From positions 96,260,501 to 96,324,500 of the forward strand of contig CM056743.1 in NCBI GenBank assembly GCA_029851415.1: a DNA stretch of 64,000 bases, in the 5' to 3' direction. Under the pieces are notes generated by a model that had not been told where the DNA came from, did not search any database, and worked only from the letters and a program-made list of their open reading frames with translations. The stretch is from Eretmocerus hayati (taxonomy: Eukaryota; Arthropoda; Insecta; Hymenoptera; Aphelinidae). The position numbers and the translations under genes are program-made. Of the stretch, positions 47,011-58,467 are shown in pieces. Within the stretch, counting starts at the first letter, position 1, and each line of letters begins with the position of its first letter.

Positions 47011-49354
47011 ATTTCCCAAAATATCGAGCTTGAACGCAACTCTGAGCATCACCGTAGAGAGTTGCAAGATCGACATTGGACGATGGAAAAATGTTGAGTG
47101 GTGCAAACCCGCTGAAGAACCATGAGTAGCAGTGTAAAATACTTTTCGTGCCATCCAAGATTGTCTACGTTTCGATCCGGGACTGTCCAGCAGATGTCTA
47201 AGCTAGAAATACGGTGCGAAAATTGCCCGAGAAAAATTCAAGATGAATATTCAGCCTGAAAGAACTGAAGAACAATGTCAATCAAGTGGGGGTTGCCGAA
47301 GTCTTGGTCGACAAAATATCAGTGTTCAAAACACACAAGTTTACGCAAGAAATCGAGACTTCGGCCATGTTCCATAATGGATTTTGGGCTTCGGAAAGGA
47401 ATCATGTGATTAATAACATTATTTTACAGCTCATTGATACATTTCCATATATTTCAAGTCCCAATACATCAGTGAATTGCGGATTGAGGGACCGAGCCCG
47501 TACATAGGAGTGCAAGCTTATGGACATGAGCTGACTCAACTGTATGTGAGGCCTCATCAGCTCTCAAAGTACGTATATACTGGAACATAAACGTGAATCC
47601 ACATAAAATGTCATAGGTAAACTCAACACCGTATGAAAATTTGGTTCGGTCAGTTGGTTCCGTTGTATACGTCCCCGATTCTAAATATCAAATTTCCTTC
47701 AGTTCAAAGAGAACGTCGAATTGTTTCATCTCCATGTACTAGGGAGAGGGAATTGATAAGTATCGGGTGGATTTTCGTATAGTGCGACGATTTGGCTCAA
47801 TTTCATAATATTGCAACATAACCTATACTGGGAATAAAATTACCTTTCGATCGATACGACTTGATTGTTACGTGGTATTGCCGTCAGACCTCACATGGAT
47901 GACCTTTTTATTGTATCAACCTGTATAAATATTCTCAAAAAATTTTTGGATCATTATAATCCAATCATCAGTGTCATTTCGAGCAAAAAGCCGGTAGGTT
48001 TCGTGGGAAAATTCTCGTCATGCGATTGTGACTCTATCGAGTATTGAGGCAATTGGAACATCTCGGTTCAATCCATTCATCCTGTCAGTAATATCAGATC
48101 GTCAAAACGTTCCCCTAGATTGATCCGATAACAGAATTGGTATAGGTATGCCGGAAAATTACCATTCTGGTCGTATGGCCAAACGCATGGCCATATGACC
48201 AAAATTTTTTACTCAGCGTAGTATTTGATAGTCATCTTACTTGATAAGAAATGTATATAAATTCACATGTTCTACAAGGCGATTCACAAGAGGTAATTCC
48301 CCATTTCATCGATTTTGACATGAAAAATTAAGCAGCCCAAGGAATATCCCCATGCTCATATAGTTACGTTATGTTGGGTTACGCGAACACTTTTGAATTG
48401 TGTGCCTCTCTGCACAAATTGTGAGTGGCGGATCTGGGATCCTTTCTCGGATGTCATGATCTCGTTTAGAATATTGTTGTTTTGCAACGGTTTGTATCTG
48501 TGTACCCACTGCATCTGATAGAGCCTTCCAACTCTCTTGCTTTGTCTATCTCAATAGACATGGAAAAGAGAATCTTATCGCAGAGAAATATAACGCGGCA
48601 TTACGATATTGTCATTCGTGTAATCTCTTGTATCATTCTCCTCTGAAATGATTGTACGGTTACTTATCAAGTGATTAGTATGTTGATCAGAAATACCAAG
48701 ATTGTTTGATTCCTTATTTTTTCGTCTGCTATATTGTTCTTTGTGGACATGTTCACTTTCTATGTAACACATTCGTGTGAGAATATAATATTTTTTGGAT
48801 ATGATCAATATAGGTACACAATAAATACAAATTGAGGCATAGCTTAATGATCATCTCAGTCTTTGTCGTTATTTTTTACATCTGTACTACACGTATTGAG
48901 ATCGAGAAGATCATTGGAACATATCTTATCATTTGACCAATACGCCCCTTCATGATTTGACTTTACTCGAAACCATATGGATCAGTTGCAAATTCCCATA
49001 TCTGCCGCTGTATCTTGGCGATGTTGGGGTTGAACTATGACCCGTGAGTGTTATTGAACCAAAATACGGATAAATAAGGGTAAACGTCAAGCCTTCATAT
49101 GTATAAAACCAAAAACTTTTCCGATGGATACACAGTAAACCATCCAGACGTATGCAGAAATCAGAGGGTTCTGAGGATTATATCATGACTTGATGATTTT
49201 ATTCACCACGAAGACAACCCGAGTTTTGAGGCCACAACATCTCTTCTGGATCTGAGTGCAACAGTGACTAGACTTCAAATTGGACTGGGAATTTTGTTGA
49301 GTGCTCCCAGACCGTATTTCAAATTGTTTTGGAGTGGCAGAAGAACCACTTTGC
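47011..49354. other. Spacer between the arms of the Transib-like element
   Basis: 2.3 kb of AT-rich sequence with short frames only and no RAG1/Transib-like coding. It holds a small inverted repeat, GGTCGTATGGCC / GGCCATATGACC, near 48168-48204. Confidence 0.5.
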
Positions 49355-51890
49355 CCTGGCCCATTCGAATGATTCTTGGGGTGGCAGTAGGACTGTCTCC
49401 GACTTATAATCCATTATTCGAGATTGATACGCACCATCCACCGTTTTTCCTTTGCTCAGACTCAATCCAGAGCTGATTGCAGTGATTCTCAGACACGTGG
49501 TTAGGCTTGAAATATTGCCTAACTTTTTCCGCATGTTGTGCAAGTATTTGTAGATCGGCAGTATATTCTTCCTCCACCTAGAAATCACCATTCCTTGAAT
49601 AATCTGCATTACTCGACAGCTTTTCCTGGACGAATGTTGTTCCCAAATCATTTTGCGGCAATTCCTGGCATATGGATTAAGGTCAAAATTCAGTTTAATA
49701 CTGGACAGATTCACTCCAAGTGTTTTCGAAGCGGCAGCATATCGATTTACGAGCTAAAATCGGTTATATTTGATTCATGTTGGTACTGGAGATACGCTTC
49801 TGACAGGGAAATCGGATCAGAATCGATGTCAAACTCAACCACGGCTGTCCTCAGAGTCGTGTTTGGGCTCAAAATCCGGAGGATTTGAAGTATAATGCAT
49901 GAAACAGGTTCTTGGGGTGGCAGCAGGACTGTCTCCGACTTATGAAACATTATTCGCGACTGATACGCGCCTTCCATTGCTTTTTCGTTGCTCAGACTCA
50001 ACCCAGAGCTGATTGCAGTGATTCTCAGACACGGAGTTGGGCTTGAAATATTGCCTAACATCTCCCGCATGTACTGCAAGTTTTTTCTGATCGGCAGTAT
50101 AATTTTTTTTCACCGAAAAATCACCATTCCTTAAATAATCTGCATTACTGAACAGCTTTTTCTAGACCATTATCGTTCTCAAATCTCTCGGCAGTAATTT
50201 CTCGACATCGGATTAGGCTCTAAATTCTGATCAGCACTTAAGGAATTCAATCAAAGTTTGTTGGACTCGGCAGCATATCAAAATCCGAGCTGAAATCGGT
50301 CACTCTTGATCGAAACCTGTGCTAATGAGACTTTCCCGACTCGGAAGAGATCGAATTCGATTTCAAACTCGTCCACGGAAATTATCAGAGCCGTGCTTGG
50401 GCTCAAAATCCTGGTGAGTGATGGTAAAATGCACGAGAAAGCTTCTTCTGGTAGCAGCAGAGAGGTTTCCGATCTAGAAACCACTATTTTCGACGAATAC
50501 GCAGCGCTCATCACTTTTCCTCGCTCTGGGATCACCCTCAGAACCGATTGCGGTGACTCTCTGACCTGAGCTTTGGCTCAAAATATTGTTTCGCATCCCT
50601 AGAATGTACCGCGAGTCATTGTAGATCGGCAGTATATTTATTCGTCACCTAGAACTCACCGTCTCTTGAATAATCTGCACTGTTCTGCAGCTTTTCCTTG
50701 ACGAATATCGATCTGGAATTCTTCTACGGCGATTTCTAGACTTGAGATTGGGCTCGAAATTCTATTAAATGTTCTATGATCCCACTCGAGATGTTTCTTA
50801 CCTGGCAGCATATCGAATTCTGTGGTAAAATCGACCAATCTCGGATGACTGCCATATCTCAACAGACATTTTAGCCGCAAAATAGATCAGAATCGATCTC
50901 AAATCCTCCCTCAGCAATTTTCAGAACTGTGTTTCGGCTCAAAATTCTGTAAATTTATGGGAGAATGTGTTGAAACGGGTTCTGAGTCGGCAGTAGGATT
51001 AGATTCGACCCAGAATTCACTATTCCCGACTAATTATCAAGGCTCGTCAACTTTTCTCGGCTCAGAATCGACCTCAGAGCTGATTGCGTTGGATCTCGTA
51101 CATGAGGATGAACTTAGAATACTGCTTCCCACTCTCAAAAAGTACCCCAAGTTATTACAGATCGGCAGTCCACTCTTTCTCCACCTAGAAATAACGATTT
51201 ATCTAATATTCTGCGCGGCCAGACAGCCTTTCCTGGACGAATATTGATCTCAAATCCCTCTGCGGCAATCCCCAGACCTGAGACCAGGCTAAAAATTATG
51301 TTTAATGCTCTAGAGATACACCCAAAGTCTTTTTCATTGGCAGCATATCGCATTCTGAGCTAAAATCGACCATCTCGAATGTCCCTTCAGATCTGAAGAG
51401 ACAATCCCGCCACAAAATAAATCTGAACCGATCTCAAAATTCCCCGCAGCAATTCTTAGAGCTGTGCCCAGACTCAAAATTCTGAGAATCGATGGAGGAA
51501 TGTTTTGAAAAGAGTTGGCAGTGGAATCATTTTCGACTCAGAATCCAGTATAATCGACTAATTCGCAGCATTTATCACCTCTTCTCAGCTCAGAATCGAC
51601 CTCAGAGCTGATTGCGGTGATTCTCAGACTTGGGGTTGAGTTTAAAATACTGCCATCTACCTCTAGAAGGTACTCCAAGTGGTTGCGGATCGGCAGTAGA
51701 ACTACTGACTCGCCACGCGTGAATTTCATTCCGGCGAAATATCGATCTTCAACCCCATTCCGCGTTCAACACCCCCCCCCCCCCCCCCCCCACCCCTGCC
51801 CCCTTTGTCTGAGACAAAATCAGATTAGCACATCTCCTAGCCCTGTCGATTACGAAGAGAATGCCGTTTGGCTCATCCCGATAGCTTGAG

Positions 51891-53970
51891 CCAAAGGGAC
51901 TAGGCGGGTAACCATGGTGAAGTGGACCTTGTCAGGTATGGCCCGAAAAGTATTTTTCCCCACTTTCTAACCCCAAATTATGATGAAAGCAAAGGTTTGT
52001 AGGTCCCAAAGTGACCCCTGTTTTCTACGGCACCCTAGGAATCCTCTAAAAAACCCTCGGAATCGAGGTTCCTTCTATCAAATCGCATTCTGATACATTT
52101 CAACGAATCAATCTGAAAATTTTTTGACATATTCTTGAAACTCCATCAAATAGAAGAAAGATATTTGCATACTGACAACTTTGGATTTAGGCCCCGAAAA
52201 AAATTCTTGAATATTGAAAAACGATTTTTCTCATAGAGGTTGGGGATTAGCACAAAATTTGAACATTCCACCGTGATTGTCAGGTTATTTAACATCGAAA
52301 ACCGCTTAGAAACATATAACTTTAGGTGGTGGAACATGGTCAAAAATCCAAAAAACCATTTTCAAAGCAAATTTTGAGTCAGTAATTTGCATCTTCTGCG
52401 CATGCTTGTCCTCCTACATCTCTGAAAGTATTCTTAATCGATAGCTGATACAATTTCCTTCAAAATGACCCCTTGAGGAGGTCGATTTGATGTAGTAAAA
52501 CCTGAGATCTAGCTGGTCCAAGAAATGAAGAAATCCAAGGTATCAAATCCGTGAAGCCGTGGCTCCTTCAATGGGCCCAAAGAGTGCGAATTTTGAGTCG
52601 GACTGTTTCAAAGATGTGGACATGTGTTTTCGATGTAATTTTTGACGTAGAAACCGAATCCGTGGTCAGTTTTGTTCCAAACCTTCAAGATTTTTGATGA
52701 TTTCCAAAAAACCGACCGGAGTGTGTACGGCCATTTCTACACATTTGAGATGCCTTTTTCTACACATTTGAGATGTATCTTGGGTATAGGCAAAGGTTTG
52801 GACTTGTCGCGTAAAATATGTAAGTATGTTTTTCTTTGTATTTTGACCAGCTGAAGACGATAGCGATGGGTTCGAGGCTTGGGAATGAGATGGGAGTCAG
52901 ATTTGGACTGATGGAGCTATATTTTGTTTTATGATCTTATCAGAGAGAACTGCATCATGCACCTTATATCTCTCTTTCGAGTTATTCTTGTAAAACATCG
53001 CTATCGTCTTCAGCTGGTCAAAATACAAAGGAAAACGTACTTGCATCCTCTAGTATCAAGTTCAAACTTTTGCCTATACTCAACATACATCTCGAATATG
53101 TAGAAAAAGGCTGGAAATGGCCGTACACCCTCCGGTCGGTTTTTTGGAAATCATGAAGGTTTGGAAAAAATTTGGAAGGTTTGGAACAAAACTGACCACG
53201 GATTCGGTTTCTACGTCAAAAATTACATCAAAAACACATGTTTACATCTTTGAAACAGTCCGACTCAAAATTCGCACTTTTCGGGCCCACTGAAGGAGCC
53301 ACGGCTTCACGGATTTGATACCTTGGATTTCTACATTTCTTGGACCAGCTAGATCTCAGGTTTTACTGCATCAAATCGACCTCCTCAAGGGGTCATTTTG
53401 AAGGAAATTGTATCAGCTATCGATTAAGAATACTTTCAGAGATGTAGGAGGACAAGCATGCGCAGAAGATGCAAATTACTGACTCAAAATTTGCTTTGAA
53501 AATGGTTTTTTACATTTTTGACCATGTTCCACCACCTAAAGTTATATGTTTCTAAGCAGTTTTCGATGTAAAATAACCTGACAAACACGGTGGAATGTTC
53601 AAATTTTGTGCTAATCCCCAACCTTTATGAGAAAAATTGTTTTTCAATATTCAAGAATTTTTTTCGGGGCCTAAATCCAAAGTTGTCAGTATGCAAATAT
53701 CTTTCTTCTATTTGATGGAGTTTCAAGAATATGTCAAAAAATTTTCAGATTGATTCGTTGAAATGTATCAGAATGCGATTTGATAGAAGGAAGCTCGATT
53801 TCGAGGGTTTTTTAGAGGATTCCTAGGGTGCCGTAGAAAACAGGGGTCACTTTGGGACCTACAAACCTTTGCTTTCGTCATAATTTGGGGTTAGAAAGTG
53901 GGGAAAAATACTTTCCGGGCCATACCTGACAAGGTCCACTTCACCATGCTTAACCGCCTAGTCCCTTTTG
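51891..53970. mobile_element. Foldback element, family D (2.1 kb), nested in the Transib-like right arm
   Basis: Ends CCAAAGGGACTAGGCGG and CCGCCTAGTCCCTTTTG. Arms are mirror copies up to about 52862 and from about 52998. The uninterrupted left arm near 44465-44510 shows the pre-insertion sequence; a few bases of target appear lost, so no clean duplication is assigned. Frames inside are repeat shadows. Confidence 0.8.
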
Positions 53971-54011
53971 AAGCGATTTTTGGCCAGAGTTGGAATGTGA
54001 CGACTATAGTG

Positions 54012-54440
54012 CGACGTCAATGACCGCATGCTTGCCAAAACTGAGCACCAGCCTGTTCTGTGAGTCGGTTATGTTGTCGTTCTCATCCACGTACATGTGA
54101 TCAATCCATTTGTGAAATACATTGGGGTTATGCTGGTGAGTCGCGCCGTGACTAAAATCTCCACACAGTCGGCGCAGTGAGCCAAACAGCCCATCGTCCT
54201 TCCGCATGGCTATCTTGGAAGGTCTGTAGATTCCTCCCACAAGTATGGGAGGTGAGTCACCCTGCTGTACACTACAAAAGAGTTATTCCAGAATGCCAGG
54301 GCATCCCGGGCCCGAGGTATTGGATGGAACCAATCTTCCCACCTTGAAAATATTGCGCACGTACAGAGCAACACCACCACCATTCCTGATTCGATCCTGC
54401 CAAAGCAGTGAGAATCTTGGGATTTGTACCAGACTATCCT
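54012..54440 (-). pseudogene. LINE apurinic-like endonuclease fragment
   Basis: Minus-strand frame 54004-54240 reads GGIYRPSKIA, RLCGDF, NVFHKWIDHMYVDEN and QNRLVLSFGKHAVIDV, the end of a Jockey-type endonuclease domain. Upstream to about 54440 the same domain continues out of frame (WWWCCSVRA-like, the GGVALYVR region of relatives). The part after VIDV lies beyond the Transib-like insertion at 44433. Confidence 0.65.
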
Positions 54441-54479
54441 TCACGAATCCATCCAGCTACCACACAGCCACGACTCAAC

Positions 54480-54481
<2 letters not shown>

Positions 54482-54546
<65 letters not shown>
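54482..54546. repeat. (GA)n microsatellite
   Basis: About 65 bp of uninterrupted GA. The long frames across it are read-through of the repeat. Confidence 0.95.
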
Positions 54547-54548
<2 letters not shown>

Positions 54549-56019
54549 TGGGGTGAATTGTGTGACGTGGTTAACGGAGACCCCTGGGGCACACCATACC
54601 GCGTGTTCATGTCAAAGGTCCAAACCCGGGAGGGAGACCCAGCACCGACCTTGCAGCAGCCTCGCGCAGCATCGTGGAAGACCTTTTTCCAGCAGGAGAA
54701 CCCAGAGTGACATTCCCTCCGGGAAGCAAAAACCCCATCCCGCTCTTCACTATCCAAGCGCTACTCATAGCAGTAGGGGGAGAGAGCGGGAGAAAGGAAG
54801 TAGGCCAAACCTTTTTCTCATTTTTCCCCATAAGAAAAGCATTGCGCGCGGATCCTGACAAATGCATTGCAAGGATGGGCAACTGCACTCATGCATCTTT
54901 CACTCATCCGCGCTCGCCAGTCCTTCTCTTTTTTCACTCCCGCCCATAAGAATATCGTTGCGCGCGGGATTCTGACGAAATACATTGGGGGGATAGGCAA
55001 CTGCTCTTCTCCGTGCTCGGCATCCCGGCATAACGGGATTGGACCGCTCACATATATATCCATCATCCAAATAATATTTGAAATATCGAGCTCATATTTT
55101 TGAGAGAAGCCTTTCACTCTTTCAGCTACTCTCTCTCTCTCCTTCGCGCTGACTATACTTCAGTCCTCTCTCTCTCATACCTGGCCTTCGCTCGAAATAT
55201 TATTTCCTGCGAGCAGTGGTCAAGCTCGTTGTTTGAGCATCGAGACCAGCTCTGCACACCTGTACTCGTTCTCTCGTCAGCAGTATACAGCAGTTTACCG
55301 TCGCTCACACACGACATTATTCTTCAAATTACTTGAAAATTATTCACCCTTCTTTTTATATTATTTCTTCCTTATTTACTCATTTCTCATATTTGCAAAG
55401 TGTTTCTTGTGAGTGCTTTAAGAAAGTGTAATACTACTCATCGTAGTTCAACATATTTGAATATAGTGCTCATGCCGTGAGTCTTTCCTTGAGCATCGAG
55501 TATTCTATTCTATTGGAGAAATGTCAGGCTTTCAAAAGATATCGGTACGGTAGGCACGTGAGACACATTCCTACACTCATTCAAGAATTTTCCGAACTTG
55601 CTCAGCGCATTACCAACACACTTTTTGCGCCAGAATTTACATCGCGGAGACATAGCCAACACGACCTACGGAAATACGTTGAGTTACTCAACGACTGTCG
55701 ATTGAACATCTATTTCTTGAATTGTATACCAATACGGCTCTGATTTTCCCTGCATTGTGTAATAATGGCCAACATTCTTGAATCATTAAGTATCGATCAT
55801 TCAGAGCTTTTAGATAAATTCAATAGGCTTACATGCTGTCCATCGACAACGATCTTATCTGTCGCTTTATCGAATAAATTTTTCGATACAAAGTTCATTT
55901 CTTGAATTGAAATGTAAACCGAAAACGGAGTCTATTTCCTTTGATTTCGTGAAAAAATCTGTCATGTATTGGGTGGTTAGCCCACCCAAATTTTGCCCTG
56001 TGAAATCAACGTAATTTTC
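54547..56019. other. Left flank of the Polinton, no gene assigned
   Basis: Contains a direct repeat of about 65 bp with 116-bp spacing: CCCATAAGAA-A-C-TTGCGCGCGG...GGCAACTGC at 54828-54898 and 54944-55010. The 88-residue frame at 55477-55743 has no recognised family. An 8-bp hairpin TTGGGTGG / CCACCCAA lies at 55969-55989, next to the 3' end of the minus-strand accessory gene. The left end of the Polinton may lie here, but the partner inverted repeat is outside the window. Confidence 0.4.
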
Positions 56020-56682
56020 TCATTGTTCCGGGTGTCTCATTGTACTTCTCACCGTCTCGTCCAAATTTATTCGAGGCGGTTCATCCACTTCCATTGCAGA
56101 GGCAGATGCATTCTGTCCTCGAGATGACGACGACGAAGTTTGCAAGAGACTCTTGTTTTTTTTATTCTTCTTAGGTTTCTGAAGTATAAAGGGTGAATCC
56201 AAGAGCCTCTTCCTACTATCCTCGATTAGCGGTACACCCAATTGCTCCGCTCCGTAGCTAGATTTTCGAGGAATTTCCTGAATTTTTAATGAATCTGGTG
56301 GTATTTCGTACTCGTCACTCTTTTCAGCATCCTCATATTTCTCATCCTCGTCGTCATCATCTTTGTAGTACTCATTATCACTCTGAATACTACTACTCTT
56401 CAAAGAATTTCCTCTCTTAATCTTTTTCCCACCCCCCACCACTACATGCTTGTTCAAGGAAATCAATTTTTCCAAAGGCTCAACAATTGGCTGCAAATTC
56501 TCCAGATTCATGTTCTGATCGCTGACCCTACCCTGTCTGTAAGCCTGGTGTTTCTTCCGTATAGCCTGTGATGTGCGTTGAATCTGTAATTTCAGCTCCT
56601 CTTGACGATTTTTTTCCTTCCTTTTCTTTCGATCACCCCCCTCCCCTTTTCTTCATCTCTTGTTTGCCGTGGGTCTGACCAT
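56020..56682 (-). pseudogene. Polinton accessory protein, unknown function
   Basis: The frame 56020-56511 continues upstream in the same phase to about 56640 (RTSQAIRKKHQAYRQG), then a TGA. A likely original start with MVRPTANKR lies near 56682, one frame change away. The protein is lysine-rich at the N-terminus, has an acidic run YYKDDDDEDEKYEDAEKSDE in the middle and a serine run near the C-terminus. It follows the ATPase on the same strand by about 30 bp. Probably a virion-associated or DNA-binding accessory protein; the function is not known. Confidence 0.5.
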
Positions 56683-56710
56683 GTTGACGATCCAAACACG
56701 ACTGACGCGT

Positions 56711-57299
56711 TCAAAAAACGACAAAGTCGTTGAACCCACGTCTATATCTACCATTATTCATAGGATCATCTTTGCTAATGGTTAGAAAATTGAATTTACC
56801 CCCACTCCAGCATGTTGAACATAGCTTCTTAAACTCGGGAAACGACATATCAGAGCCTACATGATTGCTATATATATGCTTCAAATTTCCATCGTCCTGA
56901 TTGAATAGACAAATCAAGTTGGCATTATCTCTTATCATATGTTTCGGAATGGCTGCGTACGACTGTGAGAGATAGAACGTGTCGATGGCGAAATGGCGGC
57001 CCATACAATAATATTCCTCTATGGTTCTCTGTTTTTCCAGGCTAACATCATCGAAAATGAATATGCTATTCTTCAGAGCCTCATGCGGCCTTACGATATC
57101 AGCATTTTCTCCATAAGTGAAGTATTTCATGCCAATGTCTGAGAGTGGTTTTATCACTTCAGCGAAAAACTTGTACTTTGGTTGATGCAGAGACTTTGAA
57201 TAGACATACAAATGATCGAAAACGAGACCATTTGGGCTGATTATGAGTGAAATCAAACACGACCATGGAAATGGACTCGGGCTGTCGTACAAATCTCAT
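56711..57299 (-). pseudogene. Polinton packaging ATPase (FtsK/HerA type), P-loop deleted
   Basis: Walker B is SIFIFDDV, followed by FYLSQSYAAIPK and ANLICLFNQDD, typical of A32-like/FtsK-HerA packaging ATPases that pump DNA into capsids. The N-terminus should hold a Walker A loop just before the segment SCLISLIISPNGLVFDHL. Here the start-codon frame (ATG at 57299, MRFVRQPESISMVV) runs directly into that segment in a different frame with no G-rich loop between. A small deletion of a length not divisible by three explains this. The gene is transcribed divergently from the PLA2-protease gene. Confidence 0.75.
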
Positions 57300-57351
57300 G
57301 TTTGCACACTGCGTTTCACTCTCTACTGATTGGAATTAACCTCGAAACGAG

Positions 57352-57391
57352 TATAAATACCAAATCTCTCGAGCGATGAGTTTTAGTCACT
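57352..57391 (+). promoter_or_regulatory. TATA box and initiator of the PLA2-protease gene
   Basis: TATAAATA at 57352-57359 and TCACT at 57387-57391, about 30 bp apart, 34 bp before the start codon. Confidence 0.6.
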
Positions 57392-57424
57392 CTCTATGCT
57401 TGCCATGGAGAGCTCGCATGTTCA

Positions 57425-58435
57425 ATGTGTACGTTAAGAGGTGGGGGACTATTGAACTCCACAATAAATAACCTACCATTCGAACTGCACTTGCCGGGAT
57501 ACAATTTCTGCGGTCCTGGCACAAATTTGCGCAAGAGGTTAGCCCGTGGTGACCGTGGGGTCAATGACCTCGACGAAGCTTGCAAACGACACGATATAAA
57601 ATATTCACAATTTCGTGATCTTGAGCATCGCCACGCTGCTGATTTAGAACTTCAGACCGCGGCTGAAAAGCGGATAAAAAAAGGTGGGTTTTTTGAGCGA
57701 TTAGCTGCTCGCGGGGTTGCCGCAGCTATGCGAGCAAAACGCAGGTTTGGTATGGGTCTCAAGAGACAAAGAAGGAGAAGGAGGCAGAGAAGGGGTAGGA
57801 GGGTGAATCCACGAACTTTGGCGTTAGCAAAAAGAGGGGGATTTCTACCTGCAATTTCGCCAACTTTGGCTGCGCTTGGCGCAATTGCCTCGTTTTCCGG
57901 TGGAGCGTCAAATGTTGCAGAATCAATCAGTGCGATTCGTACAAATCGTAAGCAATTGGCCGAGCTGAAGAGACACAATCTGGCATTGAAGGCAAGAGGT
58001 AAAGGTCTATATCTATCCCCATCTTCTTGCTCACGACGTGGTGGTGGACTAAAAAAAAAATTTGAAAAAAAGAAGAGGGGATGCAAAAAGAAAATAAGAG
58101 GTACAACTGGTCGGCAACTCGCACTAGCAGCACGGGACATCCCAAATTTTCGTGGGGTGTTTGCACTAGAATATCTCCCCCCACCCCCTGCCTGGGACAC
58201 TGAAGCTGCAATAGTGAATCTGAAAAACACGCATTGGGTTGCATACTGGAAGACGGGACGTCAAATTGAGTATTACGATAGTTTTGGTAATCTGAAACCA
58301 CCTCGAGAACTGGTGGAGTATTGGAAAAAAAGTCGGGCAGATTGTGAGATTACTTATAACCGATTGCAGCGCCAGACATTCCACCAGAGCATTTGTGGTC
58401 CACTGTGTATCAAATTTCTGAGAGATCGTATATAA
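57425..58435 (+). CDS. Polinton PLA2-like / adenovirus-type cysteine protease fusion
   Basis: 336 residues. Residues 15-65 form a parvovirus-VP1-type phospholipase A2 domain: LPGYNFCGPGTNL (calcium loop) and ACKRHDIKYS (HD catalytic pair plus conserved Y). A basic linker (KRQRRRRRQRRGRR) and a short hydrophobic stretch follow (about 135-170). Residues about 235-336 are an adenain-like protease: NTHWVAYW (His), YYDSFGNLKPP (Asp) and SICGPLCIKFL (Cys). Known roles are membrane passage (PLA2) and capsid protein maturation (protease). Both catalytic sets are intact. A short upstream frame (ATG at about 57396) overlaps the start. The last codons (CGTATATAA) overlap the TATA box of the next gene. 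Confidence 0.8.
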   Translation: MCTLRGGGLLNSTINNLPFELHLPGYNFCGPGTNLRKRLARGDRGVNDLDEACKRHDIKYSQFRDLEHRHAADLELQTAAEKRIKKGGFFERLAARGVAAAMRAKRRFGMGLKRQRRRRRQRRGRRVNPRTLALAKRGGFLPAISPTLAALGAIASFSGGASNVAESISAIRTNRKQLAELKRHNLALKARGKGLYLSPSSCSRRGGGLKKKFEKKKRGCKKKIRGTTGRQLALAARDIPNFRGVFALEYLPPPPAWDTEAAIVNLKNTHWVAYWKTGRQIEYYDSFGNLKPPRELVEYWKKSRADCEITYNRLQRQTFHQSICGPLCIKFLRDRI

Positions 58436-58466
58436 ATACGGGGTGCAGTGGTCATACGTAGTCAGT
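58429..58466 (+). promoter_or_regulatory. TATA box and initiator of the penton-like gene
   Basis: TATATAAATA at 58429-58438 overlaps the stop codon of the upstream gene; TCAGT at 58462-58466 lies just before the ATG at 58468, giving a very short leader. Confidence 0.6.
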
Positions 58467-58467
58467 C

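Larger units (their letters stand above)
44434..54011. mobile_element. Transib-like foldback element (complete, with nested foldback D)
   Basis: Ends CACTATAGTCGTCACATTCC and its mirror GGAATGTGACGACTATAGTG; the 5-bp duplication is CGACG. Transib elements are known for CACWATG-like ends and 5-bp GC-rich duplications. The arms are 44434-47010 and 49355-54011 (the right arm includes the 2.1-kb foldback D). Each arm is made of diverged roughly 260-bp monomers with words GATATGCTGCC, ACTGCCGATC and GAGAATCACCGCAATC, like the repeats at 1-3360. The spacer (47011-49354) has no transposase-like frame, so the element is non-autonomous. It interrupts a LINE. Confidence 0.7.
42641..54440 (-). mobile_element. 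Jockey-like LINE, split by a Transib-like insertion
   Basis: The endonuclease part (54012-54440) and RT part (42792-44132) lie on the same strand on either side of the 44434-54011 foldback. The target duplication CGACG at 44429-44433 and 54012-54016 marks the insertion inside the endonuclease C-terminus: HAVIDV precedes it and DVFTPAPP follows it. Between 44150 and 44430 the expected endonuclease-RT linker and early RT blocks are reduced, which points to an internal deletion. Confidence 0.7.

Noticed and set aside
54408..54858. Several overlapping long frames
   Set aside because: They read through the (GA)n microsatellite and have no domain.
57425..57620. Endogenous parvovirus from the VP1-type PLA2 motif
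   Set aside because: The domain is fused to an adenain-like protease and lies among Polinton genes; no parvoviral NS1 or capsid is present.
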